From the NCBI RefSeq assembly GCF_017963645.1, contig NZ_JAGMWN010000005.1:248001-312000 (forward strand): DNA of 64,000 nucleotides, written 5' to 3'. This DNA comes from Marivibrio halodurans. Lineage in GTDB: Bacteria > Pseudomonadota > Alphaproteobacteria > UBA8366 > Aestuariispiraceae. This document shows, one piece after another, positions 9,078 to 17,932 of this stretch; the stretch's first letter is position 1, and each line of letters opens with the position of its first letter. The notes below the pieces were generated by a model. The model had not been told where the DNA came from. It searched no databases and worked only from the letters and a program-made list of their open reading frames with translations. The position numbers and the translations under genes are program-made.

Positions 9078-10196
9078 TCAGGCGTCTTCCGGATAGATCG
9101 CGGTCTCCGTGATCTCGATATCGAAGCCGCTGAGACCGATATATTGCCGCTCCCGGCTCGCCAGTACACGGATTTTCCGGATGCCGAGGTCGAGCAGGAT
9201 CTGCGCGCCAAGGCCGACATCGCGCCAATGCTCGCGCCGGGCGGCATCGCTCTCGGCCCCCTCGCCGTTCTCGGCCGCCTCGGCCCGTCGGCTTTCGCTC
9301 ACCCCGGCCGCGCCGTGACGCAGATAGACGAGGACACCGCCGCCCTCCTCCCGGATGCGTTCCAGCGCGGTCATGACGGGGCGGTCGGCCGGACCGAAGG
9401 CATCGCGCAGGACATTCTCGACCTGCAGGCGGACCAGGACGTCGTCCTTGCCCTCCACCTCGCCATAGACCAGGGCGACATGCTCCGCCTGATCGTAACG
9501 GGTGGTATAGGTGATGGCGCGCACCGGGCCGATCGCGGTATCGGTCATGCGGTCGTCGATCCGCTCCACCAGCCGCTCGCGCTTCTGGCGATAGGCGATC
9601 AGATCGTCGATCGAGACCAGCGCCAGATCGTGCTCCACCGCGAAGCTCTGCAGATCCCCGCCCTTCTTGACCGACCCGTCGTCATTGACGAGTTCGCAGA
9701 TCAATCCCACCGGCGCGCAGCCGGCGAGCCGCGCGAGATCGACCGCCGCCTCCGTATGGCCGGTGCGGATCAGGACACCGCCATCCTTCGCCACCAACGG
9801 AAAGATATGGCCGGGTCGCACGAAATCTCCCGATCCGCTGTTCGGATTGGCGAGCGCGCGCACGGTGTTGCAGCGTTCCTCCGCCGAGATGCCGGTGGTC
9901 AGCCCGTGCCGGAAATCGACCGAGACGGTGAAGGCCGTGGCGAGCGGCGCGTCGTTCTCCGCCACCATGGGGGAGAGGTTGAGGCGCTTCGCCTCCCGCC
10001 CCTCCAGCGGCGCGCAGAGAATGCCGCTGGTATGGCGGACGATGAAGGCGACGGATTCGGGCGTCGCCTTCTCCGCCGCCATGATCAGATCGCCCTCGTT
10101 CTCCCGGTCCTCGTCATCCACCACCACGACCGGCTTGCCGGCGGCGATATCGGCCACGGCCTTCTCGATCGGATCCAATTTCAACGTCGCCATCAC
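9078..10196 (-). CDS. ribB: 3,4-dihydroxy-2-butanone 4-phosphate synthase with degenerate GTP cyclohydrolase II-like domain (RibBX type)
   Basis: A 372-residue protein. The N-terminal ~210 residues are RibB, which converts ribulose 5-phosphate to 3,4-dihydroxy-2-butanone 4-phosphate for riboflavin synthesis. Visible blocks are DDEDRENEGDLIMAAEK (acidic loop and substrate site), RHTSGI, and RTGHTEAAVDL. The C-terminal ~160 residues align in shape with GTP cyclohydrolase II but lack the zinc-binding cysteines (normally C-x-T-G-D followed by R-C-D-C); the equivalent region reads VENVLRDAFGPADR. The protein should therefore make only the butanone phosphate, with RibA supplied elsewhere. This matches the RibBX architecture described in proteobacteria. 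It lies just upstream of rpiA in the same direction. Confidence 0.88.
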   Translation of the reverse strand: MMATLKLDPIEKAVADIAAGKPVVVVDDEDRENEGDLIMAAEKATPESVAFIVRHTSGILCAPLEGREAKRLNLSPMVAENDAPLATAFTVSVDFRHGLTTGISAEERCNTVRALANPNSGSGDFVRPGHIFPLVAKDGGVLIRTGHTEAAVDLARLAGCAPVGLICELVNDDGSVKKGGDLQSFAVEHDLALVSIDDLIAYRQKRERLVERIDDRMTDTAIGPVRAITYTTRYDQAEHVALVYGEVEGKDDVLVRLQVENVLRDAFGPADRPVMTALERIREEGGGVLVYLRHGAAGVSESRRAEAAENGEGAESDAARREHWRDVGLGAQILLDLGIRKIRVLASRERQYIGLSGFDIEITETAIYPEDA

Positions 10197-10289
10197 TCGT
10201 CCTATCGGTTCTTGCGCCCGGTGATATACGGGCCATGCCGGGCTTTGACCAGACCGGCGCGGCGCGGCACGCCGAGGAAGGGGCGATGC

Positions 10290-11162
10290 CTAAGGCGGTG
10301 GCGGGATGGGCCGCTTCCGCTCCACCAGGATGAAGCCGACGCCGGCGATGATGACGGCGCCGCCCAGCAGGACCTCGGCCGATGCGCGCTCCCCCAGCAG
10401 CAAGATCCCACCCGCCAGCGTCGCCACGGGGATGAGCAGAAGGAACGGCCCCACCTGACTGACCGGATAGCGTCCCAGCAAGTGATACCAGAGCCCGTAT
10501 CCCAGCGCGGTCATCACCAGCCCCAGATAGACGACCGTGCCCCAGATGCGCCAATCCGCGGCCAGGACCGCCTCGATCTGGTCACGCTCCAGCGCCCAGG
10601 AGGTGAGGAAGAGTTGCGGCGCCGCGAAGGCCGATACCCAGGCGACCAACGTGAAGCCGCCGACCTCCCCCAGCTTGCGGACTAGGATCTGACCGAAGGA
10701 CCAGATGACGAGCCCCAGGATGAAGAGCGCCAGCCATTGCCAGGCCGCCTGAAGCTTCGCGTCGCCGGTCATCAGGACGACACCGGCGAAGCTGACGGCG
10801 ATACCGATCTGCTTGCGCAGGCTCGGCCTGTCGCCAAGCACGAGCCAGCCCATCAACACCAGCAACGGCGTCTCCAACTGCACCACCAGCCCGGCCGTCG
10901 AGGCGTCGAGATAGCGAAGCGCCGTGAAGGTCATCGAATATTGGATCGTCGCCGAGACGAGCGCGATCACGAAAATCTGTCCGAACAGGTGAACCGGCGC
11001 GCGCACGAACCAGACGAGCGCCAGGGCCGTCACCGTGAAGCGCAACGCGATCAGCAGGATCGGGGGAAAATGCGCGATCGCCCCCTTCGCGAAGACGAAC
11101 CCCAACCCCCAGATCATCGGGACCGACAACGCGATCAGGAAATCGAGCGGCCGCAAGGCCAT
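10290..11162 (-). CDS. EamA/DMT-superfamily permease
   Basis: A 290-residue inner-membrane protein of the drug/metabolite transporter superfamily, with about ten hydrophobic segments in two EamA repeats. The first repeat begins FLIALSVPMIWGLGFVFAKG, and the second includes the typical LGLVMTALGYGLWYHLLGRYP and the loop LLIPVATLAGGILLLGERAS. Members export or import amino acids, metabolites or polar drugs, and the substrate here is not determinable. Its start is 11 bases after the stop of the FAD oxidoreductase gene, so it could be the last member of the polyamine operon and might move a polyamine-related amine or amino acid. That role is inferred from position only. No strong ribosome site is visible. 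Confidence 0.85.
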   Translation of the reverse strand: MALRPLDFLIALSVPMIWGLGFVFAKGAIAHFPPILLIALRFTVTALALVWFVRAPVHLFGQIFVIALVSATIQYSMTFTALRYLDASTAGLVVQLETPLLVLMGWLVLGDRPSLRKQIGIAVSFAGVVLMTGDAKLQAAWQWLALFILGLVIWSFGQILVRKLGEVGGFTLVAWVSAFAAPQLFLTSWALERDQIEAVLAADWRIWGTVVYLGLVMTALGYGLWYHLLGRYPVSQVGPFLLLIPVATLAGGILLLGERASAEVLLGGAVIIAGVGFILVERKRPIPPPP

Positions 11163-11173
11163 GCTCGCGCGCC

Positions 11174-12505
11174 CTATAGGCCGCCATCCATGGTCAGTTT
11201 CGTGCCGTCATGGAAGCGGGAGAAGCGGAAGGGTTCGGGGTCGACGATCGGCGCGTCGCCGGCCAGGAGGTCGGCCGCGAGCCGACCCGCCCCCGGCCCG
11301 ATGCCGAAACCGTGCCCGGAGAAGCCGGTCGCGATATGGAGCCCCGGCAACGCGTCCACCGGCCCGATCGCGGGCACGGCATCGGGCGTCACATCGATCA
11401 TGCCGGCCCAGCGTTGCGCGACCGTCAGGTCGGAGAGCTTCGGAAAGGCGCGCTTCACCGCCTCGAATGCGTGGTCGAGCACCTTCCGGTCGGGTTCCGG
11501 GTCCAGGGTCCGGCAGGCCTCGAACGGCCCCGGTTCCGTCATGGACCAGTCCGCGCGCTGGAACAGCGCCTCCAGGAACGGCCGGCCGAGACGCAGGCGC
11601 ATCTCCTTGCGCTCCGCCATGAAGGCGGGCCAGAAAAGACGCATATGGCGGATCGCATCGGGGACGATGTCGAAGGTGACGCCGCCGCCCAGCGCGATGC
11701 TGTAGCCGCCGTCCTCCCGCCGCCGCAGGCTGAAATCCGGCGCGCCGAGGCCGCCCGGCGTCACCTCCGCCGCCGGGTCCGTGCGCTGGGCGGAGGCGCG
11801 CACGCAAAGCTGCGGCATGGAGAGGCCGTGGCGCTTCAGGAACAGGTTCGACCAGGCGCCACCCGCCAGCAGGACGAGGCGGGCGCGGATCGACCCGCGT
11901 TCCGTCACCACGGCGGAAACGGCGCCCGCCTCCGTCTCCAACCCGCGCACGGCGCAGCCGGTCAGGATCGCGGCGCCCTTGGCGCGCGCCGCCTCCGCGA
12001 TCGCCGGGGTGGCTTGCGACGGCTCGGCGCGCCCGTCGCTCGGCGTCTCGATACCGCCGATCCAGCCGGCGCGCGCATCGGGCAGGCGCGCGGCGATCTC
12101 CGCGCGGGAAAGCAGGCGGGTGTCGATCTGGTGCTGACGCGCCTGATCGACCCAGCCCTCCCATTCGGCCATGCGCTTGGGATCGTCCGTCACCCAGATC
12201 ACGCCGGTGCGCCGAAAGCCGGGATCGCGGCCCGTGCGCTCGGCGAGGTCGCCCCATGCGGCGAGGCTGTGCTTGATCAGCGGAATCTCGCGCCGGTCCC
12301 GCCCCTGTTGGCGGCACCATCCCCAGTTGCGGCTCGATTGCTCGCCGCCGACGGTTCCCTTTTCGACCAGCGCGACCTTCAGCCCCTTCTCCGCGAGATC
12401 GAGCGCGGCCGCGGCGCCGACGATACCCGCGCCGATGACGACGGCATCGACATGATCGGGAAGACCCGGGTCGCTGGCGACCGGATCGACGGGTGGGGAT
12501 GTCAT
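11174..12505 (-). CDS. FAD-dependent oxidoreductase of the D-amino-acid oxidase family (polyamine-operon member)
   Basis: A 443-residue flavoprotein of the DAO/GlpO-type family. The N-terminal Rossmann ADP-binding fingerprint is AVVIGAGIVGAAAALDLAEKG with an acidic residue at the end of the second strand (ALVEKG). SSRNWGWCRQQGRD follows in the flavin-attachment region, and the C-terminal FAD motif is GLHIATGFSGHGFGIGPGAGR. Such enzymes deaminate amines or amino acids to imines with release of peroxide or reduction of quinone. In this operon of putrescine uptake and agmatine breakdown, a PuuB-like oxidation of a putrescine derivative is likely, but no gamma-glutamylputrescine synthetase is present in the window. 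The ATG has GAAGAG nine bases upstream. It follows potI by about 40 bases. Confidence 0.8.
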   Translation of the reverse strand: MTSPPVDPVASDPGLPDHVDAVVIGAGIVGAAAALDLAEKGLKVALVEKGTVGGEQSSRNWGWCRQQGRDRREIPLIKHSLAAWGDLAERTGRDPGFRRTGVIWVTDDPKRMAEWEGWVDQARQHQIDTRLLSRAEIAARLPDARAGWIGGIETPSDGRAEPSQATPAIAEAARAKGAAILTGCAVRGLETEAGAVSAVVTERGSIRARLVLLAGGAWSNLFLKRHGLSMPQLCVRASAQRTDPAAEVTPGGLGAPDFSLRRREDGGYSIALGGGVTFDIVPDAIRHMRLFWPAFMAERKEMRLRLGRPFLEALFQRADWSMTEPGPFEACRTLDPEPDRKVLDHAFEAVKRAFPKLSDLTVAQRWAGMIDVTPDAVPAIGPVDALPGLHIATGFSGHGFGIGPGAGRLAADLLAGDAPIVDPEPFRFSRFHDGTKLTMDGGL

Positions 12506-12542
12506 GGAAATTCGCTCTTCTCGATCTTGTTCGGTTATCGCT

Positions 12543-13364
12543 CTAGTCCGCGCGGTCGGCCATCTGGGCGTCGGCGAGACGTTGCGCCTCCTGACGTTGG
12601 AAGATCAACGCGGCCACCACGATGCACAGCGTCACCAGCAACACGATCAACGTGCCCAGCGCATTGATTTCCGGACTGACGCCGAGCCGGACCTTGGAGA
12701 ACACCACCATCGGCAGGGTGGTCGATCCCGGGCCGGCCACGAAGCTGGCGATCACCAGATCGTCGAGCGAGAGCGTGAAGGCCAGCAGCCAGGCCGCGAC
12801 CAGCGCCGGCGCCAGCATCGGAATGGTGATCAACAGGAAGGTCTTGGCCGGCCGCGCGCCGAGGTCCATCGCCGCCTCCTCCAAGGATTGATCAAGGGAG
12901 GAGAGCCGCGCGCGCACGATGACCGCGACGAAGCACATGGAAAAGGTGATATGCGCGATGGTGATGGTGGACATGCCCCGTTGCCAGGCGAGCCCGACGA
13001 AGAGCAGCAGCGTCGCCAGCCCGGTGATCACGTCCGGCATGACCAGCGGCGCCGTCATCATGCCGGTGAACAGCGTGCGTCCCTTGAAGGCCCCGAACCG
13101 CCCCAACGCATAGGCCCCGAACAGTCCGAGCACCGTGGCGACGCTCGCGTTCATCGCCGCGATCTTGAGGCTCATCCAGGCGGCCGAAAGAATCTGCGGA
13201 TCGCGCAGCAACTCGCCATACCATTTCGGCGAGAAGCCGGACCAGACGGAAACCAGCTTGCCCTCGTTGAAGGAGAAGATGATCAGGATGACGATCGGTG
13301 CGTAGAGGAAGGCGAAGCCGAACAGCAGCATCGCGATCGTGACGGGATGCAGACCCTTCCTCAT
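12543..13364 (-). CDS. potI: Spermidine/putrescine ABC transporter permease, PotI/PotC type
   Basis: A 273-residue inner-membrane permease, one of two that form the channel of the polyamine importer. The N-terminal hydrophobic stretch LLFGFAFLYAPIVILIIFSFN is typical of PotC/PotI. The EAA loop, which docks the ATPase, is SSLDQSLEEAAMDLGARPAKTF. About six membrane spans are visible. The start is taken at 13364, giving MRKGLHPVT and an ATGA overlap with the stop of the other permease; longer in-frame extension upstream runs through the potH 3' end and is not needed. Tight overlaps from potA through potH to potI indicate a single coupled transcript. Confidence 0.9.
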   Translation of the reverse strand: MRKGLHPVTIAMLLFGFAFLYAPIVILIIFSFNEGKLVSVWSGFSPKWYGELLRDPQILSAAWMSLKIAAMNASVATVLGLFGAYALGRFGAFKGRTLFTGMMTAPLVMPDVITGLATLLLFVGLAWQRGMSTITIAHITFSMCFVAVIVRARLSSLDQSLEEAAMDLGARPAKTFLLITIPMLAPALVAAWLLAFTLSLDDLVIASFVAGPGSTTLPMVVFSKVRLGVSPEINALGTLIVLLVTLCIVVAALIFQRQEAQRLADAQMADRAD

Positions 13365-14293
13365 GACGCGGCCTCGTCCGTCTTGCCCTGGTAATGCTGG
13401 AAGATGACGATCGGCACCACCAGGAACAGCAGCATCGCGATCGCCACCGCGGAGGCCACCGGCCAATCGCGGTTATGGAAGAATTCGTTCCACAGAACCC
13501 GGCCGATCATCAGCGTATCCGGCCCGCCCAGCAGTTCGGGGATGACGAACTCACCGACCGCCGGGATGAAGACCAGCATCGAGCCCGCGACGATGCCCGG
13601 GACGGAGAGCGGCAGCGTCACCGCCAGGAAGGTCTTCCACGGCTTGGCGCCAAGATCGGCGGCCGCCTCCAGCAGGCTCTCGTCCATCTTCGCCAGATTG
13701 GCGTAGAGCGGCAGGATCATGAAGGGCAGATAGGAATAGACGATCCCGACATAGACCGAGAAATCATTGTGCAGCATCGGCAGCGGTTGATCGATGATGC
13801 CGAGCCCGATCAACAGGTTATTGAGGATGCCGTTGTTCTTGAGGATGCCGATCCAGGCATAGACCCGGATCAGGAACGACGTCCAGAAAGGCAAGATCAC
13901 CAGCATCAGCAAGGCGTTGCGCCACGTCCCCGGCGCCTTGGCGATGCCATAGGCCATCGGATAGCCGATCAGGAGGCAAGCGATGGTGGAAACCAGCGCG
14001 ATCTTGATCGAGTTCAGATAGGCGACGACATAAAGGTCGTCGGTGAACAGGAAACTGAAATTATAGAAGGTGCCGGTGAAATCCGGGATCAGCCCATCCG
14101 CCCAATCCAGGATCGGCAGATAGGGCGGCATGGCGATCGCCGCCTCCGATATGCTGAGCTTCAGCACGATCACGAAGGGCGCCAGAAAGAAAAGCAGCAG
14201 CCAGATATAGGGCGGCAACAGCACGACCGTGCGCTGCGAGAACAGCCGCGCCCTAAGGCGCGCGCCGAGGCCGCCGGCCCCACCCGCGCTCAT
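13361..14293 (-). CDS. potH: Spermidine/putrescine ABC transporter permease, PotH/PotB type
   Basis: A 310-residue inner-membrane permease, the partner of PotI. The first span LPPYIWLLLFFLAPFVIVLKLS is the usual PotB/PotH opening, and a long periplasmic loop follows before the second span. The EAA loop that contacts the ATPase is KMDESLLEAAADLGAKPWKTF. The segment RVYAWIGILKNNGILN is also characteristic of the family. The ATG at 14293 overlaps the potA stop by four bases, and the stop overlaps the potI start by four bases, so translation of the three is coupled. Together with PotA and the periplasmic PotF-type protein it would import putrescine or spermidine from the periplasm. Confidence 0.92.
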   Translation of the reverse strand: MSAGGAGGLGARLRARLFSQRTVVLLPPYIWLLLFFLAPFVIVLKLSISEAAIAMPPYLPILDWADGLIPDFTGTFYNFSFLFTDDLYVVAYLNSIKIALVSTIACLLIGYPMAYGIAKAPGTWRNALLMLVILPFWTSFLIRVYAWIGILKNNGILNNLLIGLGIIDQPLPMLHNDFSVYVGIVYSYLPFMILPLYANLAKMDESLLEAAADLGAKPWKTFLAVTLPLSVPGIVAGSMLVFIPAVGEFVIPELLGGPDTLMIGRVLWNEFFHNRDWPVASAVAIAMLLFLVVPIVIFQHYQGKTDEAAS

Positions 14294-15450
14294 GACGTCA
14301 ACACGACGCCGGCATGGCGTCCCCAGCTAAGCCACACGGGCTCCTCCCAGTCGATCGGACGCTCCGCCGTGCGGGTCAGGTTCGGGGTTGTCACCCTTAC
14401 CAATTTCCCATCGGCGAGCCGCACCTGATAGATCGACAGGCTGCCCTGATAGGCAATCTCGTCGACGATGCCCTGGATCACGTTCTCGCCCTGTGACGGC
14501 TTATCGTCCTGCTTGGCGATGGCGATCTTCTCCGGGCGAATCGCGACCGCAACCGATTGGCCCGCGCGCGCGTCGGTTTGCCCCGCATCGACATGGATGT
14601 CGATTCCGGCCTCGGGCGCGGTGATGCGCATCCCCTCCGCGCCGGTGCCGGAGACCGTGCCCTCGAACAGATTGACCGACCCGATGAAGTCTGCGACATA
14701 GCGGGTTCGGGGATATTCATAGACCTCGCTCGGCGTGCCGAGTTGCTGGATCACGCCCTCGTTCATCACCGCGATGCGGGTGGAAAGCGTCATCGCCTCC
14801 TCCTGGTCGTGGGTGACGACGATGAAGGTGACGCCGAGTTCCTCCTGGATGTTCATCAACTCGAACTGCGTCGATTCGCGGAGCTTCTTGTCGAGCGCCG
14901 CCAACGGTTCGTCGAGCAACAGAAGCTTCGGCCGCTTGGCCAAAGCCCGGGCCAGCGCCACGCGCTGCCGTTGGCCGCCTGAGAGTTGATGCGGCTTGCG
15001 CCGGGCGAACCGGCCGAGTTGGACAAGGCCGAGCATCTGCTCGACCCGTTCCTCGACCTCGCCCTTGCCCATGCCTTCCTGCTTGAGGCCGAAGGCGACA
15101 TTCTGCGCCACCGTCATATGCGGGAAGAGCGCATAGGACTGGAACATCATGTTGACCGGCCGCTCATAAGGCGGCACGCCCACCATGTCCTGCCCGTCGA
15201 GCAGGATGCGCCCCTCCGTCGGTTCCTCCAGCCCCGCCAGCATGCGCAGAAGCGTGGTCTTGCCGCAGCCCGACGCGCCGAGCAGCGAGAACAGCTCCGA
15301 TCGATAGATGTCGAGGCTGACATTATCGACCGCCACGAATTCGCCGAAGCGCTTGGTGACATTCTGGATCGAGATATAGGGGTCGCCGCCGGGCACCGCC
15401 CAGCCGGACGGCTTGTGCGGCCCTGGCCGCTTCTCCGCCGTATCGCTCAT
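14290..15450 (-). CDS. potA: Spermidine/putrescine ABC transporter ATP-binding protein
   Basis: The 386-residue ATPase of the polyamine importer, cytoplasmic and membrane-associated. The Walker A motif is GASGCGKTT, the Q-loop region is MFQSYALFPHMTV, the ABC signature is LSGGQRQRVALARAL, Walker B is LLLLDEPLAALD, and the switch His is in VVTHDQEEAMTLS. A C-terminal TOBE-type regulatory domain of about 110 residues follows, ending near WGRHAGVVLTS. The start at 15450 gives MSDTAEKRPG and about 25 residues before the ABC fold. Alternative in-frame starts at 15474 or further upstream cannot be excluded because none has a convincing ribosome site. A 198-base gap separates it from the binding-protein gene upstream. 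Confidence 0.92.
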   Translation of the reverse strand: MSDTAEKRPGPHKPSGWAVPGGDPYISIQNVTKRFGEFVAVDNVSLDIYRSELFSLLGASGCGKTTLLRMLAGLEEPTEGRILLDGQDMVGVPPYERPVNMMFQSYALFPHMTVAQNVAFGLKQEGMGKGEVEERVEQMLGLVQLGRFARRKPHQLSGGQRQRVALARALAKRPKLLLLDEPLAALDKKLRESTQFELMNIQEELGVTFIVVTHDQEEAMTLSTRIAVMNEGVIQQLGTPSEVYEYPRTRYVADFIGSVNLFEGTVSGTGAEGMRITAPEAGIDIHVDAGQTDARAGQSVAVAIRPEKIAIAKQDDKPSQGENVIQGIVDEIAYQGSLSIYQVRLADGKLVRVTTPNLTRTAERPIDWEEPVWLSWGRHAGVVLTS

Positions 15451-15648
15451 TGGCTCAGATATCCCGTCACGCATCGTGGACCGGGGAATAGAGTGCACCG
15501 GAACCACGACGGAAGGAAGAGACGCGATGAAGGGACACGCCGATTCCGGCCGGTACCTCCCCGCCTGTTCCGTCATGGACGGGAAATGGCGGGGAGGCGT
15601 TGACGGGAGGCGGCGCCCCCCTTCGCGCGTGGGACCGAAAGGCCGGCC

Positions 15649-16770
15649 TTACTGGCCGGTCTTCAGCTTGGTCCAGGCCCGGGTCGCCTCGCGCTGATAG
15701 CGCGGGTTCCAGGGGAGAACCGTGTAGAGGTTCTGCATGGTCTCCTGGTCCGGATAGATCGCCGGATCGCCCTTGACCTCCTCGTCGACGAACTCCGTCG
15801 CGGCCGAGTTGGCATTGGCGTACCAGACATAGTTGGAGATGCCGGCGGCCACCTCGGGCTTCATGATGTAGTTGAGGAAGGCGTGCGCGTTGTCCGCGTT
15901 CGGCGCGTCCTTCGGAATGGCCATCATGTCGGTCCAGAGCAGCGCGCCCTCCTTCGGGATCACATACTCGATCTCGACGCCCTGATCGGCCTCGGCGGCA
16001 CGGTCGCGGGCGATGAACATATCGCCCGACCAGCCCATCGCCAGGCAGATGTCGCCATTGGCCAGATCGTTGATGTTCTGGGAGGAGTGGAAGTACTTGA
16101 TGCTCGGCCGCACCTTGTCCATGTGCGCCATCGCCTCTTCCATCTTGTCGACGTCCTGGCCGGCCGGGTCGGCACCGACATAGTTCAACGCGGCCGGGAT
16201 CACCTCCGTCGGGGCGTCGAGGAACGACACGCCGCAATCCGCGAACTTCGAGACGACCTCCGGGTCCATCATCATGTCCCAGCTATTGACCGGCGCGTCG
16301 GGCATGCGCTCCGCGATCATCTTCTTGTTATAGGCGAAGCCGGTCGTACCCCACATGTACGGCATGCCATGGGCATTGCCGGGGTCCATCGGATCGACCC
16401 GCTTCAACAGCGTCTCATCGAGATTCTCCCAATTCGGCAGCTTCGACTTGTCGAGCTCCATGAAGACGCCGGCCTGGATCTGACGGGCGAGGAAGGTGGA
16501 GGTCGGCACGACGATGTCGTAGCCGGAATTGCCCGCCAGCAGCTTCGCCTCCAGCACCTCGTTCGAATCGAACACGTCATAGCGGACCTTGATGCCGGTC
16601 TCCGCCTCGAAATTGGCGATCGTGTCCTCGGCGATATAGTCCGACCAGTTGTAGACGTTGACGACCTCGTCCTGGGCCGAGGCCGCGCCGGACAATCCGA
16701 CGACCGCCGCCAGGGCGGCGACGCCGGCCTTGAGGGCCGTCTTCGGCGAGAAAGTGGCTCCCACGCTCAT
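15649..16770 (-). CDS. potF: Periplasmic putrescine/polyamine-binding protein
   Basis: A 373-residue periplasmic binding protein with a clear signal peptide; the hydrophobic core AGVAALAAVVGLSGAASAQ ends in a likely signal-peptidase site after ASA. The mature part begins with VVNVYNWSDYIAEDTIANFEAETGI, diagnostic of the PotD/PotF/SpuD family. Trp and Asp residues of the amine-binding pocket appear in YNWSDYI, in GWSGDMFIARD and in WTDMMAIPKD. The start at 16770 is supported by a GGAGGT ribosome site nine bases upstream. The 225 bases between this gene and the aguB stop hold no other gene. Substrate preference between putrescine and spermidine cannot be read directly; the agmatine-putrescine genes next to it favour putrescine. 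Confidence 0.92.
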   Translation of the reverse strand: MSVGATFSPKTALKAGVAALAAVVGLSGAASAQDEVVNVYNWSDYIAEDTIANFEAETGIKVRYDVFDSNEVLEAKLLAGNSGYDIVVPTSTFLARQIQAGVFMELDKSKLPNWENLDETLLKRVDPMDPGNAHGMPYMWGTTGFAYNKKMIAERMPDAPVNSWDMMMDPEVVSKFADCGVSFLDAPTEVIPAALNYVGADPAGQDVDKMEEAMAHMDKVRPSIKYFHSSQNINDLANGDICLAMGWSGDMFIARDRAAEADQGVEIEYVIPKEGALLWTDMMAIPKDAPNADNAHAFLNYIMKPEVAAGISNYVWYANANSAATEFVDEEVKGDPAIYPDQETMQNLYTVLPWNPRYQREATRAWTKLKTGQ

Positions 16771-16995
16771 ATCCCTGATACCTCCTGCTGTTCCAATATG
16801 CGGCGGCCGATCGATCCGGCGCGCCGTCGTTCTGATTGTCGCCCCGACCGTGCCGCCACCGCGTGCCGGATACACGCGCGGAAAGCCGCCGGCCGATGCC
16901 TTTTTCCCTCCGAGGCGGGAGTTCTGCCGTCCCCCTTGCCGCCGGTGGGAGTGTCGCCGCGGTCGCGCCTTCGCGTCAACCGTGCGACGCGCCCG

Positions 16996-17874
16996 TCACG
17001 GGCGTTTCGTCGCCCCGTCATATGTCATCAACGCGCCGTAGAGTTCCGGACGCCGGTCGCGGAAGAACCCCCAGCTCGCCCGGGCGAGCCGCATGGCTTC
17101 CAGATCGACGGTCGCGGTCACCACCGCCTGTTCCTCGCGCCCGGCCTCCGCCAGCTTGGCGCCGGTCTCGTCGGCGATGAAGGAGGAGCCGTAGAAGGTC
17201 ATTTCCGCGGCGTCCGAAGCCTCGGTGCCGACGCGGTTGCTGGCGACCAGCGCCACCATGTTCGACGCGGCATGGCCCTGCATGGCGCGGTGCCAATGGT
17301 CGCGGCTGTCGATCTCCGGCGCCTGCGGTTCGTTGCCGATCGCGGTCGGATACATCAGGATATCCGCGCCCTGCAGCGCCATCGCGCGGGCACATTCCGG
17401 ATACCATTGGTCCCAGCAGATGCCGACCCCGACCCGCCCGAAGGCCGTATCCCAGACCTTGAAGCCGGTATCGCCGGGGTTGAAGTAGAACTTCTCCTGA
17501 TAGCCCGGCCCGTCCGGGATATGGCTCTTGCGATAGCACCCCATGACGCGCCCGTCCGCATCGACCATCGCGAGCGAATTGTAATAGGCGTTGTTCGCCC
17601 GCTCGAAGAAGCTGACCGGCAGCACCACGCCCAGTTCCCTGGCCAGGCCGGCCATGCGGGCGACGATCGGGTTGCCCTCGAAAGGCTGGGCCAACCGGAA
17701 CATTTCCTGTTTCTGATCGGGGCAGAAATAGGGGGTCTCGAACAACTCCTGCAGCAGGATCACCTGCGCGCCCGCGGCCGCGGCCTCGCGAACCAGCCCC
17801 TCGGCGCGGTCGAGATTGCCGTCCGTGTCCCAATCGCAGGCCATCTGCGTGGCGGCCAGGGTAACCTCGCTCAT
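16996..17874 (-). CDS. aguB: N-carbamoylputrescine amidase
   Basis: A 292-residue nitrilase-superfamily enzyme that hydrolyses N-carbamoylputrescine to putrescine, CO2 and ammonia. The catalytic triad is visible: Glu43 in LLQELFETPYF, Lys116 in CYRKSHIPDGPGY and Cys153 in GVGICWDQWYPE. The length and the KSHIPDGPGYQEK block are typical for AguB rather than for generic amidases. The ATG at 17874 has a GAGGAG site just upstream. It lies 58 bases downstream of aguA, whose product makes its substrate from agmatine, so the two genes form the standard two-step agmatine-to-putrescine route. Confidence 0.95.
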   Translation of the reverse strand: MSEVTLAATQMACDWDTDGNLDRAEGLVREAAAAGAQVILLQELFETPYFCPDQKQEMFRLAQPFEGNPIVARMAGLARELGVVLPVSFFERANNAYYNSLAMVDADGRVMGCYRKSHIPDGPGYQEKFYFNPGDTGFKVWDTAFGRVGVGICWDQWYPECARAMALQGADILMYPTAIGNEPQAPEIDSRDHWHRAMQGHAASNMVALVASNRVGTEASDAAEMTFYGSSFIADETGAKLAEAGREEQAVVTATVDLEAMRLARASWGFFRDRRPELYGALMTYDGATKRP

Positions 17875-17932
17875 TTCTTCTCCTCGGCCTCGTTCCGCCA
17901 TTCCGCGCCCCAGCAAGGGGCTCCGGCAAGGG

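Noticed and set aside
8244-10685. An 813-codon open frame on the + strand
   Set aside because: It is antisense to rpiA, ribB and part of the DMT permease gene, all of which have clear family motifs on the - strand.
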